Source: Halopseudomonas xinjiangensis (GTDB taxonomy: Bacteria > Pseudomonadota > Gammaproteobacteria > Pseudomonadales > Pseudomonadaceae). Taken from it: a DNA stretch of 64,000 bases. The notes below the pieces were generated by a model. That model made no database searches and was not told the DNA's origin. It saw only the letters and a list, made by a program, of their open reading frames with translations. Positions 21,749-31,419 of the stretch are shown here, piece after piece; positions within the stretch are counted from its first letter, which is position 1, and each line of letters starts with the position of its first letter. Both the position numbers and the translations under genes were made by a program. Where the stretch lies: NCBI GenBank assembly GCA_011050525.1, contig DRFO01000035.1, forward strand, positions 1 through 64,000, read 5' to 3'.

Positions 21749-22069
21749 ATGCCATCGATCATTTTCATAGAACATCAGGGCAACGAACACCGGGTCGACG
21801 TCTCTCCTGGCATCTCGTTAATGCAGGCCGCGGTGGATAACGCCCTACCGGGCATTCTCGGAGATTGCGGGGGCAACTGTGCCTGCGCCACCTGCCACGG
21901 CTACATCGCCCCCGACTGGGTACCCCTGCTCGAGCCGGCTGACGCCGACGAGACGGTGATGCTCGGTTGCGCCGTTGAGCCACGGGAAAACAGCCGCCTG
22001 CTATGCAAAATCATTGCCAGCGAACAGCTCGAGGGGCTGGTCGTTCACCTTCCCGTAAGCCAGCTTTAG
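21749..22069 (+). CDS. 2Fe-2S ferredoxin
   Basis: ILGDCGGNCACATCHGYI plus downstream MLGCAVEP: adrenodoxin-type cluster ligands. Confidence 0.93.
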   Translation: MPSIIFIEHQGNEHRVDVSPGISLMQAAVDNALPGILGDCGGNCACATCHGYIAPDWVPLLEPADADETVMLGCAVEPRENSRLLCKIIASEQLEGLVVHLPVSQL

Positions 22070-22079
22070 GATAGCCGTC

Positions 22080-24308
22080 GTGAACCTTTTCCTGACTGAT
22101 GAGCAAAAAATGTTGGCAGATAGCGTCGCACGGCTATTCGCCAAGGAATCTTCCACGCTCCGAGTAAGAGCGGCGGAATCAACCGGCTTCGATCCCGGGT
22201 TGTGGGACAGCCTGGTAGCGATGGGCATCCCTCTGCTGCGCTTGCCCGAAGAGGCCGGAGGCAGTGGCGCCGGACTGCTTGAAGCGGTGCTAATAACCGA
22301 ACAGGCTGGACGCCATCTGGCTTCAGTGCCCCTGGCCGAAGCCCTGCCAGTTGCCGGACTACTGGCGCAACTGGATACCACCGCGGCGGCAGACCTGCTC
22401 GAACGTATTCGCGACGGTGCGCTGGTCACCCTCGCTCCGTTGCCCCAAAGCGGCGATCAACCGGTATGCCTCCCGGCGCTGGGCGTTGCCGAAGCAGTAT
22501 TGCTACTTGACGGCAAACAGCTATTTTCCGTCAATGCCCGACACGCCATCCATCAGGCGGACAATCTTGGGTCGGACTGCCTCGCCATCGTTCAGCCCGG
22601 ACAACTGGAGCAGGTCACCAGCCGCGAACTTGTCGCATCCGGCGACAGCTGCTACCAGCTTTTCCAGGCCGCAATCGAAGAATGGAAATTGCTCAAGGCC
22701 GCCATGCTCTATGGTCTTGCAGAGCGCGCAATACAGATGGCGGCGGAGTATTCGCGCGAGCGGATACAGTTCGGCCGCCCTATCGGCGGCTACCAGGGCA
22801 TCGCCCACCCATTGGCCGACGCGATTACCGACATGGACGGTACCAGGCTGCTAACCTGGCATGCAGTGTCCGCAATATCCAAAGGGGACAACGATGCCGC
22901 AGCGCTGGTTTCCATGGCCTGGTGGTGGGCGACCCAGGCCGCGCCCCGCGCCACGGCTACCGCGTTGCGTACTTTTGGCGGCTATGGCGTATCAGTGGAA
23001 TACGATATTCAGCTGTACTACCGACGTGCCAGAGCCTGGTCACTGCTGCGCGGCGACCCCCAAACCGAACTCGACCAGATCGGCAGACGCCTATGGTCTA
23101 CCGGCACCTCTTATCCGTTACCCAACGCGGGTGAAACGGATCTGGAATTTGGCTGCGGTGCCGACGCAGAGAGCTTTGCTGACGAGGCGCGCGCCTTCTT
23201 CAGCAGCCATCTTACCGAGGAACTCCAGTCCCACGCCCACCACTCAGTAGACGGTTATCACGCCGGCTTCAATCGCCAGTTGGCCGAGGCCGGCCTGCTT
23301 TACCCGCACTGGCCAGAGGCGTTTGGCGGACGCGGCAAGTCACCCTTCGACATGGCCGCGCTGCAGGAAGTATTCGAGGAGTTCAACTGGCAGCGCATTA
23401 CCGCACCCATTACCAATCAGGTCGCGCAAATCACCATGCGCTTTGCCAGTGAGGCGCTCAAGGAAGAGGTACTACCGCGGTTCGGCAGCGGCGAAGCCCT
23501 TGCCTGCCTGGGCTTCAGCGAGCCCACCTGCGGCTCCGACGTGTTTGCCGCAAGAACCCGTGCCGAGGTCACCGAAACTGGCGATTGGCTAATCAATGGG
23601 CAGAAGATATTTACCACAGCGGGCAACCTGGCCGACTACATTTTCCTGCTGGTGCGTACTGATCCCGATGCGCCCAAGCATGCCGGCCTGACGCTGTTTC
23701 TGGCACCCATGAACATGCCCGGCATCGACGTACACCCGGTGCATACACTGCAGGATGAGCGGACCAACATTACCTATCTCAGCGACGTGCGGCTCAGCGA
23801 TCACTACCGTATCGGCGAGGTCAATCAGGGCGTTGCCGTCATGGCCGCGACCCTGGAGCTGGAACATGGCGGCGACCAGTACCGCATCAGCTACAGCAAC
23901 ATGCTCCGCCATGCCCTGCAATGGGCTCGTACGACCAGACGGGGTGACCGTAGCAGGCTGGATGACGATGAGGTGCGCCGACGTCTGGCGCGTGTAGCGA
24001 CCCATACCACCATCGCCCGCAGCCTCTGCTATCGCGCCATCTGGGGAGTAATGCATCAGGTGCCTGGCCGCGCTGCTTTCGGGCCGATGTCCAAGGTGTT
24101 TTCTACGGAATACTACCGTCGCGACGCCAGTGATCTCATGGAACTGTTCGCTCCGCAGTCGCTGCTGCAGAACCAGAACGATGAACTGGAGCTGATCGAG
24201 CTGGGCTATCGCCAGTCAATCGGCATGACCATCTACGGGGGCACCAGCGAAATCCAGCGTAGCCTGATAGCAGAGCAGGCGCTCGGTATGCCGAAGTCAC
24301 GCAGCTGA
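22080..24308 (+). CDS. Fused two-domain acyl-CoA dehydrogenase (second example)
   Basis: 742 aa; N-terminal ACAD domain (MNLFLTDEQKMLADSVARLF) and C-terminal ACAD domain (GFSEPTCGSDVFAARTRAEV, INGQKIFTTAGN, IYGGTSEIQRSLIAEQALGMPKS). Confidence 0.92.
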   Translation: MNLFLTDEQKMLADSVARLFAKESSTLRVRAAESTGFDPGLWDSLVAMGIPLLRLPEEAGGSGAGLLEAVLITEQAGRHLASVPLAEALPVAGLLAQLDTTAAADLLERIRDGALVTLAPLPQSGDQPVCLPALGVAEAVLLLDGKQLFSVNARHAIHQADNLGSDCLAIVQPGQLEQVTSRELVASGDSCYQLFQAAIEEWKLLKAAMLYGLAERAIQMAAEYSRERIQFGRPIGGYQGIAHPLADAITDMDGTRLLTWHAVSAISKGDNDAAALVSMAWWWATQAAPRATATALRTFGGYGVSVEYDIQLYYRRARAWSLLRGDPQTELDQIGRRLWSTGTSYPLPNAGETDLEFGCGADAESFADEARAFFSSHLTEELQSHAHHSVDGYHAGFNRQLAEAGLLYPHWPEAFGGRGKSPFDMAALQEVFEEFNWQRITAPITNQVAQITMRFASEALKEEVLPRFGSGEALACLGFSEPTCGSDVFAARTRAEVTETGDWLINGQKIFTTAGNLADYIFLLVRTDPDAPKHAGLTLFLAPMNMPGIDVHPVHTLQDERTNITYLSDVRLSDHYRIGEVNQGVAVMAATLELEHGGDQYRISYSNMLRHALQWARTTRRGDRSRLDDDEVRRRLARVATHTTIARSLCYRAIWGVMHQVPGRAAFGPMSKVFSTEYYRRDASDLMELFAPQSLLQNQNDELELIELGYRQSIGMTIYGGTSEIQRSLIAEQALGMPKSRS

Positions 24309-24314
24309 AAAAAA

Positions 24315-24341
24315 GGCGGGCCAGTCTGTAGCTGGTCCGCC
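24315..24341 (-). terminator. Rho-independent terminator for the minus-strand crotonase gene
   Basis: GGCGGGCCAG-N7-CTGGTCCGCC followed on the minus strand by a T-run (plus-strand GAAAAAAA). Confidence 0.7.
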
Positions 24342-24366
24342 GTGTCATCCAACCCGAGCTTCGTAA

Positions 24367-25146
24367 TCAGCGACCGCGGAACTCCGGGGTACGCTTGTTC
24401 ATGAACGCGTTGACCGCTTCCTTGTGGTCATCGGTCAGGTAAAGCGCTGCCTGATTGTCCATCTCGTAGGCCAGGGCCTGGTCCAGCGTGTCCATACCGC
24501 GTGCCAGGGCTGAGCGTACCAGTGCGACTGATAGCGGGGCATGAGCAGTAAACTGGGCTGCCAGCTCCAACGCCCTTTCCAGTAACTGGTCGGTATTGGC
24601 TACCTGCTCGTCGACAATACCCAGCTGCAATGCCTCGTCAATTTCGGTAACCGCAGCCGAATAGAATAGGCGCCGCGCTTGGGCCAGACCGATGCGCCGC
24701 GGCAGACTCCAGAGCAGCCCCAGATCCGGCACCAGGCTCACCTTGGCGAATGAAGATACGAACTTGGCGTTCGGTGTCGCAATCAGGTAGTCAGCCGCGC
24801 AGGCTAGCGAAAATCCCGCCCCGGCAGCATAACCTTCCACCGCAGCGATGACCGGTTTGTTGCCCTTGACCATGGCACTAACCACACGATGACCCAAGAC
24901 CATGCGACCACGGCCAACCGGCAGCGGTCGCTCGGCCGTCATACCGGAGACATCACCACCCGAGCAGAAATGCCCGTTGCCGCCGCGCAGAATTACGGCA
25001 CGGCAACTATCGTCTTCATTCAGACGCTCCAGGCAGTCAGCCAGCACAAACAGCATATCCCTCGACAGCGCATTGCGCGTCTTCGGGTTGTTTAGCGTCA
25101 ATACCGCAACGGCATCGTGCCGCTGCTCGAGAACCAGATCACTCAT
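24367..25146 (-). CDS. Enoyl-CoA hydratase/isomerase (crotonase)
   Basis: NPKTRNALSRDML, ILRGGNGHFCSGGDVSGM, AAVEGYAAGAGFSLACAADYLIATPNAKF. Confidence 0.92.
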   Translation of the reverse strand: MSDLVLEQRHDAVAVLTLNNPKTRNALSRDMLFVLADCLERLNEDDSCRAVILRGGNGHFCSGGDVSGMTAERPLPVGRGRMVLGHRVVSAMVKGNKPVIAAVEGYAAGAGFSLACAADYLIATPNAKFVSSFAKVSLVPDLGLLWSLPRRIGLAQARRLFYSAAVTEIDEALQLGIVDEQVANTDQLLERALELAAQFTAHAPLSVALVRSALARGMDTLDQALAYEMDNQAALYLTDDHKEAVNAFMNKRTPEFRGR

Positions 25147-26051
25147 GTTGTGTCTCCATCAGCCAGCAAGCTCTTCAGCAAAGCTGTCAGCTCCTGGGGT
25201 TGATCAATCATCATGTGGTGGTAGGCATCGGGCATTACGACGGGGCCCTTGCCAAAGGGCAACAGGGCTACAGTCTCCCTGGCATGAGATGCACTTATCA
25301 CTGCGCTGCCTTCGGCGTAAACCACGTGCACAGGGCGTCGCACCCGTGGCAACAATTCACGAGCGGGAATTTCATGATTGATACCCGCCGGTATCAGGGG
25401 ATCGAACTTCCAGCACCAGCCTTCGCTTTCCTCACGTAGCGAGTGCCGGGCAATATGCTCCAGGACCGCAGGCTCGAAACGGGGCTGCTCCGGCACCAAC
25501 CGATAGCGGCCCATGGCCGTTGCCAGATCGGGATAGTAACGCCGGACCGATTTGCCAGGGTCGTTCGGCGGAGTCTCCTCGGGGAAATAAATGTAGCTGT
25601 CGAGGTTGATCAGCCGTTTGAACAGTTGCGGATGATCAGCACAGGCCTTGAGCAACCGCACGCCGCCATAACTATGGCCGATCGCCGTTACCGGCCCGAG
25701 CTCCATCGCCTCGATCAGGCCGGTAATATCTGCGGCGGCATACTGAAAGGGGTAGCTCCCACGGTGATCACTGTCACCCATGCCGGACAGATCCAGAGCA
25801 ATGACGCGATAATCCTCCGCCAGATAAGGCGCAATGCCGTCCCACCAATGGGCATGCCCGCGAAAACCGTGAACCAGCAACACCACAGGCTTGTCATTGG
25901 CCTCAAGGTTCCACCCGAGGTAATGCAGCTGCACGCCATGTACCGTCACATGGCGAGAAACCCCGGGGCGCTGCAGGGCCTGACTAAAGGCAACGGCGGC
26001 CCGGCTATCCAGCCCTCCCTCCGCCACTGCTATTGGCAGCTTGGTAGCCAT
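25143..26051 (-). CDS. Alpha/beta hydrolase
   Basis: VVLLVHGFRGHAHWWDGIAPYLAEDYRVIALDLSGMGDS, AIGHSYGG. Start taken at MATKLPIAV. Confidence 0.88.
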   Translation of the reverse strand: MATKLPIAVAEGGLDSRAAVAFSQALQRPGVSRHVTVHGVQLHYLGWNLEANDKPVVLLVHGFRGHAHWWDGIAPYLAEDYRVIALDLSGMGDSDHRGSYPFQYAAADITGLIEAMELGPVTAIGHSYGGVRLLKACADHPQLFKRLINLDSYIYFPEETPPNDPGKSVRRYYPDLATAMGRYRLVPEQPRFEPAVLEHIARHSLREESEGWCWKFDPLIPAGINHEIPARELLPRVRRPVHVVYAEGSAVISASHARETVALLPFGKGPVVMPDAYHHMMIDQPQELTALLKSLLADGDTT

Positions 26052-26052
26052 C

Positions 26053-26844
26053 TTACTTGTTGAAAACCGGCTTGCGCTTTTCGCGGAAAGCGGCGATGGC
26101 TTCAAGGTGGTCGCCACTGGCAGAGGACACGTTTTCATACGCCATCCCCACGTCCATCATGCTGGCTGCCATCTGGCGCAGCGGCACGTTGATAGTGGCC
26201 TTGCTCCAGCGCAGAGACTGAACGGGCATGGCGGCCAGCTTGTCCACGTAGGCATCCACATAGGCATTCAGCTCTTCGGCCGGCAAGGCCTTGTTTATCA
26301 TGCCCATGTTTTCAGCTTCTTTTGCCGAGAACTTCTCACCGGTCAACAGGTAATGCTTGGCACGGGCATAGCCCATCAGGAACGGCCAGATTAGCTGACC
26401 GCCATCACCTGTGGTCAGGCCAACGTTGTTGTGGGGGTCGCCAAAGCGCGCGTTCTCGGCGGCGAAAATCATGTCGCAGAAAACGGCAACGGTAGCACCC
26501 AGGCCGATGGCGTCACCATTGACCTTGGCAACGATGATCTTGTCGCATTCGAGCATGCCATTGACGATCCGCTTGGCTTCACGCACACAGCGATAGAATT
26601 CCTTGGGGTTGTCATGCAGCCACTGCATGTACTCGATGTCACCGCCTGCACTGAATGCCCGACCTTCACCGCTGATCACGATGATATCGCTCTCCTTGTC
26701 CTCAACCAGGTCATAGAACAGCCATGACAGTTCCGTATGGGATTCACCGGCAAAGCTGTTCAGCTTTTCCGGCTGGTTGAACGTCACATAGAGAATGCGA
26801 TCGCGACGTTCGAATTTCAAAGTCTTGTATTCAGAAAGCTTCAT
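26053..26844 (-). CDS. Enoyl-CoA hydratase/isomerase
   Basis: MKLSEYKTLKFERRDRILYVTFNQPEKLNSF, VISGEGRAFSAGGDIEYM; start refined from the ORF start at 26940. Confidence 0.92.
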   Translation of the reverse strand: MKLSEYKTLKFERRDRILYVTFNQPEKLNSFAGESHTELSWLFYDLVEDKESDIIVISGEGRAFSAGGDIEYMQWLHDNPKEFYRCVREAKRIVNGMLECDKIIVAKVNGDAIGLGATVAVFCDMIFAAENARFGDPHNNVGLTTGDGGQLIWPFLMGYARAKHYLLTGEKFSAKEAENMGMINKALPAEELNAYVDAYVDKLAAMPVQSLRWSKATINVPLRQMAASMMDVGMAYENVSSASGDHLEAIAAFREKRKPVFNK

Positions 26845-26889
26845 TTGTTGTTCTCCAAGATTTAACCGGCAGATCATTTTTCCGAAAAA

Positions 26890-26908
26890 AGCTGACATCC
26901 CATCAGTT
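26890..26908. promoter_or_regulatory. Operator-like motif AGCTGACATCCCATCAGTT (weaker match)
   Basis: CTGAC-N6-TCAGTT in the divergent intergenic region. Confidence 0.45.
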
Positions 26909-27033
26909 TTTTGTAAAATGTATAGGAGCCGAACCGTCATGGCAAGTACTTAAGCAAACAGGCATGCGTTTGCAGCCAGAACGGTCAGTACTTTCCCTGC
27001 GGCATCCCGTTGCTGCTGATTTGGAGATTTGAT

Positions 27034-28110
27034 ATGCGGATATTTGCAGCAACCTCGCGCTACGTGCAGGGGCCCGGTGTGCTCGACGCGCTGGGTAAAC
27101 ATTCGATGGTGCTCGGCAACAAGGCATTTATCATTACTGATGCCGATATGGCGCGTCTGCTGGGCGACCGGGTGCTCGCCAGCTACCAGGCTGCCGACAT
27201 GATGGCCATGCTGGAGGTCTTTCCAGGGGAAGTGACCCATGCGGCAATGGCCCAGCTAGCCGACAAGGCCAAGGCCGCAGGCAGCGACCTGATCGTCGGC
27301 CTGGGAGGTGGCAAAGCGCTGGACACTGCCAAGGGCGTCGCCCTGAAGCTAGAGGCAGCCTGCGTCAGTGTGCCGACTATTGCCTCCAATGACGGTCCGG
27401 CTAGCGGCGCCATCGCGGTTTACGATGAGCATCACATCATGCAGGACATCCTGCATCTGCCACGCAACCCGGAACTGGTACTGGTTGACAGCCAGGTGAT
27501 AGCCAACGCACCAGTGCGCTTTCTGCGTGCAGGTATCGGTGACGCCATATCCAAAAAATTTGAAGCTGAGGCCTGCCACGCCGCTGGCGCGATGACGCTA
27601 CTTGGCACCCCGGCATCGCAAATCGGGCTCATGGCCGCTGACGCCTGCTACAAGATCATCCGGCAACACGCGGTGGAAGGCCTCAGGGCGACTGAAGAGA
27701 ATGAGGTCAACAACGCCCTGGAAGATCTGCTGGAAGCGGTGGTGTTGCTCAGCACGGTCAGCTTCGAGAATGGTGGCTTGTCTCTTTCTCACGCCCTGGC
27801 AAGGGGCTTCTCCTATCTGGAGCGAGCCCGGGGCACGCTGCATGGCGATCATGTTGCCTATGGCTTGGTGGTTCAGTTGATCATGGAAAAGCGCTCGACG
27901 GCGTTCATTCAGGAGCTTCTCGGGTTTTACCAACAGATCAGCCTGCCCGCTCGACTGCATGACTTCGGTCTCACCAACCCCACAGCGGATGAAGTTCGCA
28001 GCCTCGCCGAAAACTCGATGGTAAGCCCCAGCGCGGCACGCTTTGCACCGGCGGTAGATGCGGATCAGTTGGAACGGGCCATTTGCCAGGTCGAAGCGCT
28101 GACAATATAA
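27034..28110 (+). CDS. Iron-containing alcohol dehydrogenase, glycerol-dehydrogenase (GldA)-like
   Basis: LIVGLGGGKALDTAKGVA, PTIASNDGPASGAIAVYD, GDHVAYGLVVQLIME; start at MRIFAATSRY with an upstream GGAG. Confidence 0.9.
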   Translation: MRIFAATSRYVQGPGVLDALGKHSMVLGNKAFIITDADMARLLGDRVLASYQAADMMAMLEVFPGEVTHAAMAQLADKAKAAGSDLIVGLGGGKALDTAKGVALKLEAACVSVPTIASNDGPASGAIAVYDEHHIMQDILHLPRNPELVLVDSQVIANAPVRFLRAGIGDAISKKFEAEACHAAGAMTLLGTPASQIGLMAADACYKIIRQHAVEGLRATEENEVNNALEDLLEAVVLLSTVSFENGGLSLSHALARGFSYLERARGTLHGDHVAYGLVVQLIMEKRSTAFIQELLGFYQQISLPARLHDFGLTNPTADEVRSLAENSMVSPSAARFAPAVDADQLERAICQVEALTI

Positions 28111-28115
28111 AAAGG

Positions 28116-28139
28116 AAAGGGGAGCACAAGCTCCCCTTT
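28116..28139 (+). terminator. Terminator-like hairpin
   Basis: AAAGGGGAGC-ACAA-GCTCCCCTTT, just after the GldA-like stop. Confidence 0.65.
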
Positions 28140-28176
28140 CGCTGTTTGGCAGCGGATACCCACTAGCCATACTAAT

Positions 28177-28983
28177 TCAGGAATATTTCTCCAGCAAAGG
28201 CACCATGCCGGGGGACGGCTTCATCTTGCCGGGGTTGTAAAACGGCGAGAATACTTTTAGTAGACGCTTGCGGCTGCCTTGGCGGATCTTGTTTAAAGCA
28301 GTCTTCTGTCGCTCCTGCGAGGCAGCGCGCTCTTCCTCGCTCATGCCTTCCCGATCAACGCTCATCAGGTAGTTGGCGACTCGCATGGTATGGGTACCGA
28401 TGTGCTTCGCCGCGTAGGCGAAAACCCAGACACGGTACAGATAGGCAAAAGGTCCTTTGCCATAAAGAGTGGAATAAGCCTGAAAACAAACCTCGCGATG
28501 CTCGAACTCTTCGGCTAGATGCCACTTCCATAAATCAACTGCAGACTCATCAGCGCCTTCCAGGTACTCGTCTAGCTCTTCGAAAAATACCTGGCTTGAG
28601 GCAGAACCCATCGCCTCGAATCCTTCGCAATATGCCACATTGAAGCGCAACGATTTCGATGCGAGGAACCGCTCGTAGTCCGCCTTGTAGGGAGCTTCAA
28701 TCTCCTGCATGCCGGCATAGCCGGATTCGTAGAGCCGGTTATTGAAAGCCAGATGTTGTTTGCAGTGCTGTACTTCCTGCTTGTTGAAAATCTCAATGTC
28801 TTCCCGCAAGCGAGGATTCTTGTCACCTAACGCTTCCTTGACGCGCATCATCACCTTGACGAGATAAGGTTCGATATGAGCAGGTACGGTGGAAAACGCA
28901 TTGTAGAACTGGGCAAACTCCGTGACGGGAGCCCAGTGCGGCCTGATTGTCGAGAAATCAAAACCTGGACGACGAACTTTCAT
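28177..28983 (-). CDS. Predicted metal-dependent hydrolase (PF10118-like)
   Basis: MKVRRPGFDFSTIRPHWAP, IFNKQEVQHCKQHLAFN, HLAEEFEHREVCFQAY; His/Glu-rich helical protein; start refined. Confidence 0.75.
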   Translation of the reverse strand: MKVRRPGFDFSTIRPHWAPVTEFAQFYNAFSTVPAHIEPYLVKVMMRVKEALGDKNPRLREDIEIFNKQEVQHCKQHLAFNNRLYESGYAGMQEIEAPYKADYERFLASKSLRFNVAYCEGFEAMGSASSQVFFEELDEYLEGADESAVDLWKWHLAEEFEHREVCFQAYSTLYGKGPFAYLYRVWVFAYAAKHIGTHTMRVANYLMSVDREGMSEEERAASQERQKTALNKIRQGSRKRLLKVFSPFYNPGKMKPSPGMVPLLEKYS

Positions 28984-29056
28984 CGCGGTACTCCTCTTGT
29001 TATATGGCCTGACACCGCTGGGCAAAGGGGGGTGCGGAAAACTGTCGCCAGGCAAA

Positions 29057-29073
29057 AATGACTGTGTGTCATT
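29057..29073. promoter_or_regulatory. Palindrome AATGAC-TGTGT-GTCATT upstream of the metal-dependent hydrolase gene
   Basis: Perfect 6-bp inverted half-sites in the upstream region. Confidence 0.4.
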
Positions 29074-29193
29074 TATAATCTTATGGAAAAGCGCCGTCAA
29101 CGGGCAGGAAAGATCTTGATATATTCTTTTCCCGCACGATGCTGACGTGTTATTACCTTCTGGTCGGTCCGCTGCGGCGGCTTCTGCCTGATG

Positions 29194-30327
29194 TCAGGCA
29201 GCACGCCACTCGCGCACCGCGTCGACAAACAGCTGAGGAACCTCCAGCGCCGGGAAATGCCCGCCCTCTGCCAGCTCCTGCCACCCGGTCACATTGTAAA
29301 CCAGCTCTAGCCGGCTCCGCGGTGGCGCCGGTGACAAGGCGTCCCCAGTGGTAGCGGCAAAGGTGGTTGGCGTCTCACAACGAGTGCCTGCCGGCAGAAT
29401 GCCGAAACCGTCCTTTACCACACCGGGGTAGAAACGCACGGCACTGGCAAAGCTGTCGTTCATCAGATAGATCGCCAGATTGGTAATCAGCTCATCCATG
29501 CTGAAAACCTGCTCGAAAGGCCGGCTGCGCAGATCAGCCCAGTCGTGGAAGCGCTCGATGATCCAGGCCGTCTGCCCCAGCGGATTGTCCGCCGTGGCCA
29601 GAATAATCGAGTGCGGTTTGAACATCTGCACCGATGCATAACCGCTGTATACCCGTTGCGCGCCGTCGCATTTGGCCTGCCAGGCGGTCTCTGCCTCATT
29701 CTGTGGCGGAGTCATTGAGCGAAAACCCAGCATGTTCAGGTGGATGGCTTCAACATTCTGCGCATGATCGAGGCCCAGCCAAGAGGTAACGATGGCGCCC
29801 CAATCCCCCCCTTGTGCAGAGTACCGCTCGTATCCCAGCACCTCCGTCATCAGCCTGTTCCACAGGCCAGCGGTCTGGCGCTGGGTCATGACGCCCTGAG
29901 GCTTGCCGCTAAAGCCGAAACCCGGGAGGCTGGGGACGACGAGATCAAAGGCCTGATCCTTGCTGCCGCCATGTCGCGACGGAAAGGCCAGCAGGTCGAT
30001 CACTTTCCAGAACTCGAAATACGATCCCGGCCAACCGTGGGTCAGCAGCAAGGGCCGCTTGCCTTCGGACTCTCCCCGTACGTGAACGTAATGAACGGGA
30101 AAACCATCGACCTCGGCAACAAACTGCGGATAGCGATTCAACGTATCCATGCAAGCTTGCCAGTCAAACTGCCTGGTCCAGTACTGCTGCAGCTCGGCCA
30201 TGAAGGCAGGGTCACAGCCCATGGCCCAGCCTGTTCCTTCGGGTGCAGAGGGCAACCGACAGGCAGCGATCCTGTCCATCAGCTGCTTGATTTCGGCGGC
30301 ACTCCAGTCGACTTTGAACTCTTTCAT
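29194..30327 (-). CDS. Epoxide hydrolase (EHN-type alpha/beta hydrolase)
   Basis: LLLTHGWPGSYFEFWKVIDLL, LVVPSLPGFGFSGKP, QGGDWGAIVTSWLG, GGHFPALEVPQLFVDAVREW. Confidence 0.92.
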   Translation of the reverse strand: MKEFKVDWSAAEIKQLMDRIAACRLPSAPEGTGWAMGCDPAFMAELQQYWTRQFDWQACMDTLNRYPQFVAEVDGFPVHYVHVRGESEGKRPLLLTHGWPGSYFEFWKVIDLLAFPSRHGGSKDQAFDLVVPSLPGFGFSGKPQGVMTQRQTAGLWNRLMTEVLGYERYSAQGGDWGAIVTSWLGLDHAQNVEAIHLNMLGFRSMTPPQNEAETAWQAKCDGAQRVYSGYASVQMFKPHSIILATADNPLGQTAWIIERFHDWADLRSRPFEQVFSMDELITNLAIYLMNDSFASAVRFYPGVVKDGFGILPAGTRCETPTTFAATTGDALSPAPPRSRLELVYNVTGWQELAEGGHFPALEVPQLFVDAVREWRAA

Positions 30328-30362
30328 TGTTATGTCCCCATCATTGTGGCCGTTTTCATTTA

Positions 30363-30503
30363 GGGAGCCTCTTGAAAACGTAGCGAGCGAAGGTCAGGCA
30401 AGGCGAGATTGAGCGAAAAGGCGCAGTTTACATGCTGTAAATGAGCATTTTTCGCGAAATTTCAACGCAGCATGGCCGAGCGCAGTAGTTTTTCAGAGGT
30501 TCC
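30363..30503 (+). repeat. 141-bp MITE-like element, copy 1
   Basis: GGGAGCCTCTTGAAAAC...GTTTTTCAGAGGTTCC, flanked by TTA (30360-30362) and TTA (30504-30506). An inverted copy is at 35828-35968. Confidence 0.85.
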
Positions 30504-30530
30504 TTAGCGTATATAAAAGCTGAAAACTTG

Positions 30531-31415
30531 TCAGGACCAGCTCCAGTCCGGATCACGCTTTTCAAGATAGGCGCTGCGTGCTTCAGCGGAATCCCGGTAG
30601 CGGGTTACGCGACTGGTGTAGTCCTGCTCGATACGGTACCCCTCACGCACTGACAGATCCTCGACCCGGACCAGCGACTCCTTGCCCAGCCGCAGCCCGA
30701 TGGGGCTGTTCCTGGCGATACTGGCAGCCAGCTCATGCGCCGTCTCCAGCAGCCTGTCAGGCGCGACAACCGCCTCCACTGCGCCTAGGCGGTAAAATTC
30801 CTGGGCGGTTTCGGGTTCACCGGTAAAGAACATCTTGCGAGTCTTGAAGGGTCCCACTAAACGTTGCAGATGGCGTGCACCACCCAGCACGCCGGCTTTG
30901 ATTTCCGGCACGGAGAAGGTGACGTGGTCTGCGGCGATGATCATGTCGCAGCAGGCCGCGAGAACCAGACCAGCGCCTATGGCCCGACCATTGACGGCGG
31001 CAATTACCGGCAACGGGCAATCCATGATTGCCCAGAAACAATCACGTATTACCGCACCGGGGTCCAGCAGGTCGACAGTCGTATCCTCTTCCACCAGTTC
31101 GCGGGCGTGGCGGCGTGCAGAGTCCTTCAAATCGATGCCGCCGCAGAAAATCCGCTCGCCCGCGGCAGTAAACACGATCACGCTGGCTTCAGTGGAGCGC
31201 GCCAGATTGTTGAAGGTGGCTGTCAACTCGCGAATGGCGACCGAATCCAGCGCATTGACCGGGGCACGATCGAGGGTCACCGTGGCAATACGATTGCTGA
31301 TCGAGACGTGCACATGGCGCATCACGGTGTCCAATTTACTGGTACTCATTCTGGTGTCTCCAACAGGCCATGGCGGCCTTGTTTGTTGTTGAACGGGGCT
31401 GGCTTGGTTGCACAA
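30531..31415 (-). CDS. Enoyl-CoA hydratase/isomerase
   Basis: FTAAGERIFCGGIDLKDSARRH, AAVNGRAIGAGLVLAACCDMIIAADHVTFSVPEIKAGVLGG; probable start at MSTSKLDTVMRHVH. Confidence 0.9.
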   Translation of the reverse strand: MCNQASPVQQQTRPPWPVGDTRMSTSKLDTVMRHVHVSISNRIATVTLDRAPVNALDSVAIRELTATFNNLARSTEASVIVFTAAGERIFCGGIDLKDSARRHARELVEEDTTVDLLDPGAVIRDCFWAIMDCPLPVIAAVNGRAIGAGLVLAACCDMIIAADHVTFSVPEIKAGVLGGARHLQRLVGPFKTRKMFFTGEPETAQEFYRLGAVEAVVAPDRLLETAHELAASIARNSPIGLRLGKESLVRVEDLSVREGYRIEQDYTSRVTRYRDSAEARSAYLEKRDPDWSWS

Positions 31416-31419
31416 TGTG

